Source: Kribbella amoyensis (GTDB lineage Bacteria > Actinomycetota > Actinomycetes > Propionibacteriales > Kribbellaceae). From it: 64,000 nucleotides of DNA. The notes below the pieces were generated by a model, which did not search any database, was not told the DNA's origin, and saw only the letters and a list, made by a program, of their open reading frames with translations. A program made the translations under genes and the position numbers. Below, piece after piece: positions 52,585 through 60,826 of this stretch. The DNA is taken from positions 6,200,001-6,264,000 of the forward strand of contig NZ_VIVK01000001.1 of the NCBI RefSeq assembly GCF_007828865.1. The letters are read 5' to 3'. The first letter of the stretch is position 1. Each line of letters starts with the position of its first letter.

Positions 52585-53793
52585 TCACCAGGTGACGGGC
52601 AACGCATGGACGCCGTACACGGAACCGTCGTGTTTGAACGGGATCTCGGCCAGCTCGGCGGCCCGGCGCAACGTGGGGATCCGGCGGTACAGGGTGCCGT
52701 ACACGACCTGCAGTTCCATCCGCGCGAGTGGTTGCCCCAGGCACTGGTGCACGCCGAACCCGAACGCCACGTGCCGCCGGGCGTCGCGGCCCAGGTCCAG
52801 CCGGTCCGGGTCCGGGAACGCCGCCGGGTCCCGGTTGCCAATGTCGTTCGGAAAGATCACCCCGTCGCCGGCCCGGAGCACCTGACCCTCGAACTCGATG
52901 TCGGCCAGCACCGCCCGGCGCCGGCCGTTGTGGGTGATGTTCAGGTACCGCAGCAACTCCTCGACCGCGCCCTTGACCACGGCCGGGTCGGTGGTGTCCC
53001 GGAGGACGGCGAACTGCTCCGGGTGTTCCAGCAACGCGAGGGTGCCGAGGGCAATCATGTTGGCGGTGGTCTCGTGCCCCGCGAGCAGCAGCAGAACGCC
53101 CATCCCAGCCGCGTCCTGGCGGCTCAGCTCACCGGCCTTGATCCGCTCCGTGAGACCGGACAGCAGGTCGTCGCCCGGATCCGCCAGCTTCGCGCCGACG
53201 AGGTTGTCCAGGTAGCCGGCCAAGTTCCCGTGCGCCGTGGCCCGTTGCTCCGGGGACACGTCGAGCCGGATCAGCTGTTTGCTGTTCTGCTGGAAGAAGT
53301 CGTGGTCCGTGTACGGGACGCCGAGCAGCCGGCAGATCACCAGGGACGGCACCGGGAGCGCGAACGCCTCCATCAGGTCCACCGGTTTCGGCCCGGCCAG
53401 CAGGTCGTCGATCAGGTCGTCCACGATCCGCTGGACCGCGGGCCGCATCGCCTCCACCCGCTTGACCATGAAGGGCGCGGTGACCATCCGCCGCAACCGG
53501 GCGTGCTCGGGATCGTCCATCAGGATGAACCCGATCCCGACGCCCCCGTCCGACTTCGGCGGCGCGCCGGTCGGACTCGGGTACCCCGGGCTGGTGACGT
53601 CGGAGCTGAGCCGCGCGTCGGCGAGCAGGGCGCGCTGGTCGGCGTACCGGGTGACCAGCCAGGCGGGCCGGCCGAAGACCCGCACCTTGACCAGCGGCGA
53701 CTCGGCCTGCAGCTCACGCAGCCGCGGCGGCGGGTCGAACGGGCAGCCGGCCGCGCGGGCCATCGGGTACGCCGGGGCTTCGTCGATCGTCAT
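52585..53793 (-). CDS. Cytochrome P450 (CYP105/107-like)
   Basis: 402 residues. I-helix LLLAGHETTANM (about 234-245), K-helix ExxR in EELLRYL, and the heme loop FGFGVHQCLGQPLAR with the ligand Cys near 351. The meander contains RDPAAFPDPDRLDLGRDARRH. Soluble bacterial P450 of normal length, monooxygenating an unknown substrate. ATG 53793 overlaps the TetR stop (ATGA); operon order is tetR, P450, ferredoxin. Confidence 0.96.
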   Translation of the reverse strand: MTIDEAPAYPMARAAGCPFDPPPRLRELQAESPLVKVRVFGRPAWLVTRYADQRALLADARLSSDVTSPGYPSPTGAPPKSDGGVGIGFILMDDPEHARLRRMVTAPFMVKRVEAMRPAVQRIVDDLIDDLLAGPKPVDLMEAFALPVPSLVICRLLGVPYTDHDFFQQNSKQLIRLDVSPEQRATAHGNLAGYLDNLVGAKLADPGDDLLSGLTERIKAGELSRQDAAGMGVLLLLAGHETTANMIALGTLALLEHPEQFAVLRDTTDPAVVKGAVEELLRYLNITHNGRRRAVLADIEFEGQVLRAGDGVIFPNDIGNRDPAAFPDPDRLDLGRDARRHVAFGFGVHQCLGQPLARMELQVVYGTLYRRIPTLRRAAELAEIPFKHDGSVYGVHALPVTW

Positions 53794-54458
53794 CGGAGTC
53801 CTTCCGCAGTGAGGTTTCCCGACACCGGCGCGGTCCACAGACCGACGATGCCGTCGATCAGTCCGGTCGCCATCTCCGGCCAGCCGGCCCGTGCCGTCGG
53901 CGTTCCCTCGGCCAGCGCGCGTTCGTACTCCGCGCACATCTGCACGATCAGGTGGCGGGCCATGTCGCCGCGTTCCAGCCGGACCGGCAACGGCAGTCCG
54001 GCCAGGCACGCGTTCAGGCCGTCGAGGATCCGGCGCAACGTCGGCGAGGTCAGCGACTCCTCGATCATCACCTCGCGCAACGAGGGGTCGTTCATCAGCT
54101 GGGCGTTGAACCGGGCCAGCCAGCTCGGCACGCCGAGCGTCGCGAAGTGGTCGGTGGCCGGGCGGACCAGGCAGCTGACCCAGGCCCGGACGTCGGTGCT
54201 GCCCTCGGCCGCCGCGAGCAGCTCCGAGCGGCGTTGCTCGATCCGCTCGGAGTGCTTGCGCGCGATCGCTCGGACCAGGTCGGTCTTGGTGCCGAAGTGG
54301 TACCCGACCGCCGTGTTGTTGCCCTGGCCCGCGGCCTGGCTGATCTGCCGGTTCGACACCTCGTGCACGCCGTGCTCGGCGAACAGGCGTTCCGCCGTGA
54401 CCAGGATCAGTTCCCGGGTCGCGTGCACCCGCCGGGGCCGGTCCTCACCATCGGTCAC
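53790..54458 (-). CDS. TetR family transcriptional regulator
   Basis: 222 residues. HTH in ILVTAERLFAEHGVHEVSNRQISQAAGQGNNTAVGYHF (about 18-55), then an all-helical ligand domain. GTG 54458 has GGAGG eight to nine bases before it. It is the first gene of the P450/ferredoxin operon and probably represses it through the repeat at 54508-54529. Confidence 0.94.
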   Translation of the reverse strand: MTDGEDRPRRVHATRELILVTAERLFAEHGVHEVSNRQISQAAGQGNNTAVGYHFGTKTDLVRAIARKHSERIEQRRSELLAAAEGSTDVRAWVSCLVRPATDHFATLGVPSWLARFNAQLMNDPSLREVMIEESLTSPTLRRILDGLNACLAGLPLPVRLERGDMARHLIVQMCAEYERALAEGTPTARAGWPEMATGLIDGIVGLWTAPVSGNLTAEGLR

Positions 54459-54507
54459 CAGACATCACCTCCGCGTCGCCTGCGACCAGCCTGCCGACCC
54501 GGATGCG

Positions 54508-54529
54508 TTAAATCAAGTGCCTGACTTAA
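54508..54529. promoter_or_regulatory. TetR operator-like inverted repeat
   Basis: TTAAATCA-N6-TGACTTAA, 8-bp arms with one mismatch, 50 bases upstream of the TetR start. It is an AT-rich island in GC-rich DNA. Its position fits an operator over the promoter of the tetR-P450-ferredoxin unit. Confidence 0.7.
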
Positions 54530-54571
54530 AGTAGTTGCGAAAACCAACCACAGTGACCCTGCGAGCGCCGG

Positions 54572-55606
54572 CTACTGGGAGACGCTCTTCCCGTCCGGCT
54601 GGTCCGCCGGGGTGACCTCGTCGTCGGCCGCCGCCGCCGCCAGGTTGCGGGACTTGTACAGGCTCGCGACGGTGGTGATGCCGAGCGTCAGGATGATGAA
54701 GCCGAGCGACAGCCAGATCGGGATCTCCGGCGCCCACTCGATGTGCTCACCACCGTTGATGAAGGGCAGCTCGTTCTTGTGCATCGCGTGCAGCACCAGC
54801 TTCACGCCGATGAACGCGAGCACCACCGACAGCCCGACGGACAGGTAGATCAGCCGCTTCAGCAGGTCACCCAGCAGGAAGTACAGCTGGCGCAGACCCA
54901 TCAACGCGAACACGTTCGCCGTGAACACCAGGAACGGCTCCTGGGTCAGGCCGTAGATCGCCGGGATCGAGTCCAGCGCGAACATCAGGTCGGTCGTGCC
55001 GAGCGCGATGATCACCAGCATCATCGGGGTGACCAGGCGCTTGCCGTTCTTGACCACGGTGAGCTTGACGCCGTTGTACTCGTCGGTCGCGTTCAGCCGC
55101 TTCTGGGCGAACCGGATGACCGCGTTCTCCTTCTCCTCGCCGTCCTGGTGCGTGCCCTGCTTGGCCTGGTGGTACGCGGTGAAGAGCAGGAACGCGCCGA
55201 ACAGGTAGAAGACCCAGGAGAACTCGTTGATCGCGGCGGCGCCGACGGCGATGAAGATGCCGCGGAAGACGAGCGCGAGGATGATGCCGATCAGCAGCGC
55301 CGTCTGCTGGTACTTCCTCGGCACCTGGAACCTGGCCATGATGATCAGGAAGATGAAGAGGTTGTCGACCGAGAGCGAGTACTCGGTCAGCCAGCCGGCG
55401 AAGAACTCACCCGCGTACCGGCCGCCGGAGAACATCCAGACGCCGAGCCCGAACAGGATCGCGAGCCCGACGTAGAACGCGATCGCGGTCGCGGACTCCT
55501 TGGTGGACGGCTCGTGCGGACGACGGCCGATGATGAAGACGTCGAAGGCCAGGATGGCCAGCAGCACGCCGACCGTGATGTACCAGACGTAATCGTGAAC
55601 CTGCAC
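54572..55606 (-). CDS. TerC/Alx family membrane protein, manganese-regulated
   Basis: 344 residues with about nine membrane helices. TerC signature: conserved acidic residues within helices, LTEYSLSVDNLFIFLIIMARF and TTDLMFALDSIPAIYGLTQEPFLVFTANVFALMGLRQLYFLL. Members export Mn2+ or manage metal loading of exported proteins. GTG 55606 is set by the strong ribosome site GGAGG (55616-55612). A yybP-ykoY riboswitch occupies the leader, which supports a manganese role directly. Confidence 0.95.
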   Translation of the reverse strand: MQVHDYVWYITVGVLLAILAFDVFIIGRRPHEPSTKESATAIAFYVGLAILFGLGVWMFSGGRYAGEFFAGWLTEYSLSVDNLFIFLIIMARFQVPRKYQQTALLIGIILALVFRGIFIAVGAAAINEFSWVFYLFGAFLLFTAYHQAKQGTHQDGEEKENAVIRFAQKRLNATDEYNGVKLTVVKNGKRLVTPMMLVIIALGTTDLMFALDSIPAIYGLTQEPFLVFTANVFALMGLRQLYFLLGDLLKRLIYLSVGLSVVLAFIGVKLVLHAMHKNELPFINGGEHIEWAPEIPIWLSLGFIILTLGITTVASLYKSRNLAAAAADDEVTPADQPDGKSVSQ

Positions 55607-55611
55607 AGTTT

Positions 55612-55620
55612 CCTCCGGAG
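55612..55620 (-). promoter_or_regulatory. terC ribosome site, partner of the riboswitch switching helix
   Basis: CUCCGGAGG on the minus strand contains the Shine-Dalgarno GGAGG. It is complementary over nine pairs (one G-U) to CCUUCGGAG at 55645-55637, which is also the 3' strand of P1. A 16-base loop separates them. The two pairings are mutually exclusive. Confidence 0.75.
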
Positions 55621-55636
55621 CGCAGACGTGATCCAA

Positions 55637-55747
55637 CTCCGAAGGTCTCTTCCGCCCGGGCGTAGGCTCACTCCGGACCGACGGCACCGGGAGGGCATGG
55701 GCCCTGAACCGTATTGACGGTGCCACCGCAGAGGAATACTCCCCTTC
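55637..55747 (-). ncRNA. yybP-ykoY manganese riboswitch
   Basis: Read on the minus strand, the leader starts GAAGGGGAGTA (55747-55737) and closes with GAGACCTTC (55649-55641). The outer GAAGG/CCTTC pair forms helix P1, and GGGGAGUA and GAGACC are the hallmark conserved segments of this aptamer. Inner helices are visible: GGCACCG pairs with CGGTGCC, enclosing AGGGC-CCAT-GCCCT. CCUUCGGAG (55645-55637) can pair with the CUCCGGAGG that holds the terC ribosome site. Mn2+ binding, by keeping P1, should free translation. Confidence 0.85.
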
Positions 55748-55885
55748 TGCCCCAAGTGTGGCGGATACCGCCCCGACACGCCAAATCGTTGCCCAACGCA
55801 CCTGATCGGCCGGCCGGGTCGGCACCGGCCCGGGCGAGCGACGAGGGACCCCCGATGCGGCCACCCCGGGGGTACGGTTCTGGCC

Positions 55886-58597
55886 ATGGTGGTGGGGCGG
55901 GACAGTGAGCGGGAGCGGGTGGCCGCGGTACTGGGTGCCGCGCGGGGTGGGCGGAGCGGGGCGCTGGTGGTCTCGGGTGAGGTCGGGGCCGGGAAGTCCA
56001 CGGTGCTGGAATTCGCGGTCGGGGCGGCGGAGGGGATGGTGGTGCTGTCCGCCGCGGGGACCGAGTCCGAGGCGGAGATCCCGTACGGCGCGTTGCATCT
56101 GCTGCTGCATCGGTATCTGGACCGGCTGGACGCTGTCCCCAGGCCGCAGGCGGCCGCGTTGCGGGCGGCGTTCGGGCTGGCCGAGCCTGGGGCCGGATCC
56201 GGCGACCGGTTCCTGGTCGGCGCGGCGACGTTGAGCCTGCTGGCGGAGCTGGCCGGGGAGCAGCCGCTGGTGTGCGTGATCGACGACGCGCAGTGGCTCG
56301 ACCAGGCCTCGGCCGACGCGCTGTACTTCGCCGCGCGCCGGCTCGGTGCGGATCCGATCGCGATGCTGTTCGCGGTGCGCGACGAGGGTGACCCGGTTCC
56401 GGCCGGGATCGAGACCGTCCGGCTGCCCGCGTTGAGTCCGGCCGAGGCCGAGCAGCTGCTGACCGAGACGGCGCCGGACCTCGCCGTACCGGTCCGGAAT
56501 CGCGTCCTGGCCGAAGCCGCCGGGAATCCGTTGGCCATCGTCGAACTCGGTGCGGCGACCGGCCAGGATCGTCCGCCTGCCGATGACCAGGTCGCTCCCC
56601 TGCGCGTGGCCGGCCGGGTCCAGGGCGTCTTCCGGGCTCAGCTCGGCCAACTGCCGGCGGCCACCCGGCTGGTGATGGCCGTTGCCGCGGCCGACCAGTC
56701 GGTGGGCCTCGACACGACCCTGCGCGCCGCGGCCGAGCTCGGTACGGCGGTGGGCGATCTGGAGCCGGCCGAGCAGGCGCGACTCGTCCAGGTCACCGGG
56801 AACGAGGTGCACTTCCGGCATCCGCTGGTCCGGTCGGTCGTGTACCAGGACACGCCGCATCACCAGCGGATCACGATCCACGCCGCGCTCGCCGCGGTCC
56901 TGACGGACCGGCGGGACGCGGATCGGCGGGCCTGGCATCGGGCCGCGGCGGCCACCGGGGCCGACGAGGAGATCGCCGAGGAACTGGAACGGGCGGCCCG
57001 CCGGGCCCAGGACCGCGGCGGCATGATGGCCGTGGCCGTGGCGTCCGAGCGGGCAGCCCGGCTCAGTACCGACGACCGGGCCCGGGCTCGCCGGATCGTC
57101 CAGGCCGCGCGGGCCGCGTACGACGCGGGCAGGCCGCAGTGGGCGAACGACCTCGCCCTGGAAGCCGCCGCCGGGACGGACGAGCCCGCGTTGGTTGCCG
57201 AGGCCACCTTCTTGCGGGCCCAGGTCGAGTACGAGTCGATGTCCCCCGAAGGCGACGCGAGACTCGCTCTGGAAGCCGCCGAGCTGGTCGCCAGGTCCGA
57301 CCCGGAGCTCGCTGCTTCGATGCTGACCGAGGCGGTGTACGCCGCGCGCGACGCGGCAGCGCCCGACTTGCTGGCCCGCGGCGTCGGCCTGCTCGAACAG
57401 CTCGACCTCCCGGCGGACTCCGGCCATCGCCTGCTCGCTGCCGGGCTGATCGGCTGGAATCACCTGCTGGCCGGTGAGTCCCAGGTGGCGATTCCGCTGA
57501 TGAGGTCGCTGGTCTCGGCCGCCGAGTCCGGCGCTCTGTCCGGCCATCTCGAAGGCCTCGGCGCCGGCTTCACCGGTCTGCTCGCCGGTCAGGACCAGGG
57601 TGCGCGCGCTCTGCTCGAAGCCGCGACCGCGGCCTTCCGGGCGGAGGGGGCGCTGACCTGGCTGACGTACGCGCTGGAGCCGCTCGCGATCGAGCAGTTG
57701 CTGCGGGGCGACTTCCACGGCGCCGAGGCGAGTGTGGCCGAAGGATCCGCGCTCGCTTCGGCGCTCGGGATGGCGATGCAGGCGGCGATCTTCGACGCGA
57801 TCGCGATCTGGCTGGCCGCGCTGTTCGCCGACGAGAAACGGTGCCACGCGCTGGCGAGTACGACGGCGCCCGCGGCCAAGGCGCATCCGGCGATCACCGC
57901 GTTGGCGGAGTGGGGGCTCGCGATGCTCGACCTGGCCGCGGGGCGTAGCTCGGCCGCGTTCGACCGGCTCGACACGGTCTGCGGTGGACCGGCCAGGTAC
58001 GACGTCGTGATCCGTGCGGTGCCGGACCACGTCGAGGCCGCGGTCCGGTCCGGGCGGCCGGAGGCGGGGCGACGGTACCTGGCCGGGTTCGACTTGTGGG
58101 CCGGCGCATCGGGGCAGCCGCACCTGCTCGCGCTGTCCCGGCGATGCCACGCGCTCCTCGATGCCGACGCGCGAGCCGAGGACCATTTCACGGCCGCACT
58201 CGACCTGCACGGCTCCCGCCGGTACGACGAGGCGCGCACCGAGCTGGCATACGGGGAATGGCTGCGACGACGTCGGCGGCGCGCAGACGCGAAGGACGTA
58301 CTGATCCGCGCCCGCGACGGCTTCGAGCGGCTGGGCGCAACCGGCTGGGCGGCGAGGGCCCGGGCGGAGCTGGACATCCTCGGTGGTGCCGCGGCCCCGG
58401 CGGACGACGCGGATCTGCGCAGCCGGCTCACCCCGCAGGAGTTGCAGGTCGTCCGGCTCGCCGCGGCCGGGTACAGCAACCGGGAGATCGCCGCGCAGCT
58501 GTTCCTCAGCCCACGCACGATCGGGCATCACCTGTACCGCGCGTTCCCGAAGATCGGTATCTCCAAGCGGATCGAACTCACCCAGCTCGACCTCTGA
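55886..58597 (+). CDS. Large ATP-binding LuxR regulator (LAL type)
   Basis: 903 residues. N-terminal AAA/STAND ATPase: Walker A GEVGAGKST at residues 31-39 and Walker B VCVIDDAQWLDQ at about 128-139. A long helical repeat region (about 300-830) probably binds the inducer. The C-terminal LuxR HTH (about 845-903) reads LTPQELQVVRLAAAGYSNREIAAQLFLSPRTIGHHLYRAFPKI. Divergent to terC over a 279-base gap that carries the riboswitch. Target genes unknown; the DHFR-like gene downstream on the same strand is a candidate. Confidence 0.94.
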   Translation: MVVGRDSERERVAAVLGAARGGRSGALVVSGEVGAGKSTVLEFAVGAAEGMVVLSAAGTESEAEIPYGALHLLLHRYLDRLDAVPRPQAAALRAAFGLAEPGAGSGDRFLVGAATLSLLAELAGEQPLVCVIDDAQWLDQASADALYFAARRLGADPIAMLFAVRDEGDPVPAGIETVRLPALSPAEAEQLLTETAPDLAVPVRNRVLAEAAGNPLAIVELGAATGQDRPPADDQVAPLRVAGRVQGVFRAQLGQLPAATRLVMAVAAADQSVGLDTTLRAAAELGTAVGDLEPAEQARLVQVTGNEVHFRHPLVRSVVYQDTPHHQRITIHAALAAVLTDRRDADRRAWHRAAAATGADEEIAEELERAARRAQDRGGMMAVAVASERAARLSTDDRARARRIVQAARAAYDAGRPQWANDLALEAAAGTDEPALVAEATFLRAQVEYESMSPEGDARLALEAAELVARSDPELAASMLTEAVYAARDAAAPDLLARGVGLLEQLDLPADSGHRLLAAGLIGWNHLLAGESQVAIPLMRSLVSAAESGALSGHLEGLGAGFTGLLAGQDQGARALLEAATAAFRAEGALTWLTYALEPLAIEQLLRGDFHGAEASVAEGSALASALGMAMQAAIFDAIAIWLAALFADEKRCHALASTTAPAAKAHPAITALAEWGLAMLDLAAGRSSAAFDRLDTVCGGPARYDVVIRAVPDHVEAAVRSGRPEAGRRYLAGFDLWAGASGQPHLLALSRRCHALLDADARAEDHFTAALDLHGSRRYDEARTELAYGEWLRRRRRRADAKDVLIRARDGFERLGATGWAARARAELDILGGAAAPADDADLRSRLTPQELQVVRLAAAGYSNREIAAQLFLSPRTIGHHLYRAFPKIGISKRIELTQLDL

Positions 58598-58755
58598 AGC
58601 CACAGGGCGACTTACTCAGCGCCACGGCACCTCAGCGGACAAGTACAGCAGAATGACCGATGCGCCACTCCCTGGTCGCGCCCTAGCTTCGAGCTGTTGA
58701 TGCCGCGGGGCTGCCCGAAGGGCTCGGGCAGTTGCAGACGCCGAGGAGCTGACCG

Positions 58756-59373
58756 ATGCCGAGAGTCGTCGCGAACATGTCGATGTCGCTGGACGGATTC
58801 GTCGCCGACCCCTCCGACGGGGTGGGCCATGTCTTCGCCTGGCAGGCGGCCGGGACGGTCCCGATCCGGCTGCCCGACGGGACCGAGCAGGGCCTGGTCT
58901 CCGCCGCCAGCTCGGCGCACATCGGCAAGCTCTGGGAGGAAGTGAAGGTCCTCGTCGTCGGCCGCCGGACCTTCGACCTGTCCAAGGCGTGGCAGGGCGA
59001 ACCGCCGCTCGGGCTGCCCACCGTCGTCGTCGCCCACCAGGTCCCCGAGGACTGGGCGAACGACGGCAAGCCGTTCACCTTCGTCACCGACGGCGTCGAG
59101 AGCGCGATCGACCGGGCGAAGGCCCTCGCCGGCGACGGCGTCATCGCGGTCAGCGGCGCCGATCTCACCCAGCAGTGCCTGAACGCTGGTCTGCTCGACG
59201 AGCTCAGCATCGACGTCGCGTCGGTCCTGCTCGGCGCGGGCATCCGCTACCTGGACAAGCTCACGGACACCCCGGTCAAGCTGGACGGACCCGAGGTCGT
59301 AGCGGGTGACGGCGTGACCCACCTGACGTACCAGGTGTCCGCCCTCACCGACCAGCCCAAGCTCGGCGGGTAG
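58756..59373 (+). CDS. Dihydrofolate-reductase-like (RibD C-terminal) protein 3
   Basis: 205 residues, GAGGAG before ATG 58756. MSMSLDGFVADPSDGVGHVF, VLVVGRRTFDLS, TFVTDGVESAIDRAKALAGDGVIAVSGADLTQQCLNAGLLDELSIDVASVLLG are family motifs. It is closer to protein 2 (49197) than to protein 1. Substrate unknown. Confidence 0.9.
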   Translation: MPRVVANMSMSLDGFVADPSDGVGHVFAWQAAGTVPIRLPDGTEQGLVSAASSAHIGKLWEEVKVLVVGRRTFDLSKAWQGEPPLGLPTVVVAHQVPEDWANDGKPFTFVTDGVESAIDRAKALAGDGVIAVSGADLTQQCLNAGLLDELSIDVASVLLGAGIRYLDKLTDTPVKLDGPEVVAGDGVTHLTYQVSALTDQPKLGG

Positions 59374-59374
59374 G

Positions 59375-60166
59375 TCAGCGGTACTCGGTGGGGAGGGTCC
59401 GGTCGAGCCAGGCCAGCTCGTTGTCGGAGACGTACCTGGACAGCGTCGCCTCCTGGGTCAGCGGCCACTCGTGAAAGGCCTCGACGCTCTGGACCAGGTC
59501 CTCGAGGCGCTCCGGCGTGGGATCCGCCAGGACGGTCCGCGCCTGGTCGACGAAGCCGTCGGGGAGTTCGTCGAGACCGGCGAGCGTCGGGAACAGGTAC
59601 TTGTGACCCTGGAACAGCACGCGGTTGTAGGCCAGCAGCGCACGTCCCGCGGCCGACACCGCGTGCAGGACAGCATGCCGAAGCAGGTACTCCTCTCCCG
59701 AGGCGAAGGCCTGTTTGGCGAAGTAACCGGCCTGGAGCCGGACCACCGCGATGGCGGCGGCCATTCGCCGGTCCCACTCCTCCTCGCCGAGTTCGACGAC
59801 AGCCTTCAGCAAGGGTTCGAGGTCCGCGCGGATCACGTCGTCGCGGGTCCAGGCGATCCGGGCGTTCGTGAACGCGGCCCGCATCGGCTCGTCACCGCGT
59901 TCGGTCCCGGCGGCCAGCAGTGCCAGAGTGACGACCTTGACGTCGACGTAGCCACCTTCGTACGTCGCGACCTCGCGCTCGACGTAGCTCACCCGGTCCT
60001 CGGCGCGCGCCTGCGCGAACACCTCGTCCGGCACGACCACGGTCACGTCGACATCCGAGTCCGGCCGCTCGGTGCCTCGGGCCACCGACCCGTCCAGCAC
60101 CACGGCCAGCCACTCGGGCCGGACAGTACTGACGAACGCCGCGAGCGTGTCCTCGTGATGCCGCAT
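59375..60166 (-). CDS. Aminoglycoside-adenylyltransferase-like nucleotidyltransferase
   Basis: 263 residues. Pol-beta-type nucleotidyltransferase core: LDGSVARGTERPDSDVDVTVVV with the GS...DSDVD metal motif (about 25-45), then DVKVVTL supplying the third acid. The C-terminal helical half (about 115-263) may bind the acceptor. The family includes aminoglycoside nucleotidyltransferases and MNT-type antitoxins; no HEPN partner gene is present. ATG 60166 overlaps the YchJ-like stop (TGATG). Confidence 0.85.
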   Translation of the reverse strand: MRHHEDTLAAFVSTVRPEWLAVVLDGSVARGTERPDSDVDVTVVVPDEVFAQARAEDRVSYVEREVATYEGGYVDVKVVTLALLAAGTERGDEPMRAAFTNARIAWTRDDVIRADLEPLLKAVVELGEEEWDRRMAAAIAVVRLQAGYFAKQAFASGEEYLLRHAVLHAVSAAGRALLAYNRVLFQGHKYLFPTLAGLDELPDGFVDQARTVLADPTPERLEDLVQSVEAFHEWPLTQEATLSRYVSDNELAWLDRTLPTEYR

Positions 60167-60591
60167 CAGCTTGCCTCGCTCAGAGCGGCGTCGTACACCC
60201 AGCGTCCGTCCTCGCGAACGAAGTGGCTGTTCTCGTACTGGTCGCCCGCCTGGCCGTTCTCGGTGAAGTGGGCGCGGAACTCCACGGTCCCCGCGGTGTG
60301 GAACGGACCGCCGTCGGTGCTGCCCAGGATCTCCAGCCCGGTCCACTCGATCCGGTCGTCGAAGCGCAAACTCGGCGGCCGGTTCGGCGTTGACCACGAC
60401 CGCAGCAGGTAGGCCTCGTCGCGGACGACGAACGCGCTGTACCGCGATCGCATCAACTGCTCCGCTGTCGCGGCCTCCTTCCGGCCTTGGTGCAACCCGC
60501 CACAGCAGTCGCCGTACGCGGCCCCCAGCCCGCACGGACACGCAGACGTGGCGGACAGCGGCGGTACCCGGCGAGCGGAACGTTTGGCCAT
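60166..60591 (-). CDS. YchJ family (UPF0225) metal-binding protein
   Basis: 141 residues. N-terminal SEC-C-like Zn motif CPCGLGAAYGDCCGGLH (about 19-34), then the NTF2-like domain with QLMRSRYSAFVVRDEAYLLRSW and a C-terminal NSHFVREDGRWVYDA. The usual second C-terminal SEC-C copy is missing, as in many actinobacterial members. Function unknown. Coupled with the nucleotidyltransferase gene. Confidence 0.93.
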   Translation of the reverse strand: MAKRSARRVPPLSATSACPCGLGAAYGDCCGGLHQGRKEAATAEQLMRSRYSAFVVRDEAYLLRSWSTPNRPPSLRFDDRIEWTGLEILGSTDGGPFHTAGTVEFRAHFTENGQAGDQYENSHFVREDGRWVYDAALSEAS

Positions 60592-60826
60592 CCCCCGATT
60601 GTGGCCGACAGCGTTCGCGCTGCCACCAGTGGTCCGGTCCCCCGCGTTTGTTGAGGTTTCGTTGCAGTGGGCCCCGATCGGTGTACAGCGACGAACCGGA
60701 ACCGCATCCGGGTCGTCTCAGCCTGCGATCGAGGAGTTCGTTCGAGCTCGGCGTCGCGGTGACCATCGGGTGGGGATTCGGTGGGTCGCGACGTCTTCAC
60801 GCCGCTGAAAATTCTGGGGGATTGTC

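Noticed and set aside
55607..58603. Upstream extension of the terC reading frame to 58603
   Set aside because: Antisense to the LuxR-type ATPase gene and crosses the riboswitch. The ribosome site at 55616-55612 sets the start at 55606.
59375..60591. Nucleotidyltransferase plus YchJ-like gene as a toxin-antitoxin (MNT/HEPN) pair
   Set aside because: The partner is a YchJ-family protein with a SEC-C motif, not a HEPN RNase (no Rx4-6H), and the nucleotidyltransferase is too long for a minimal MNT antitoxin.
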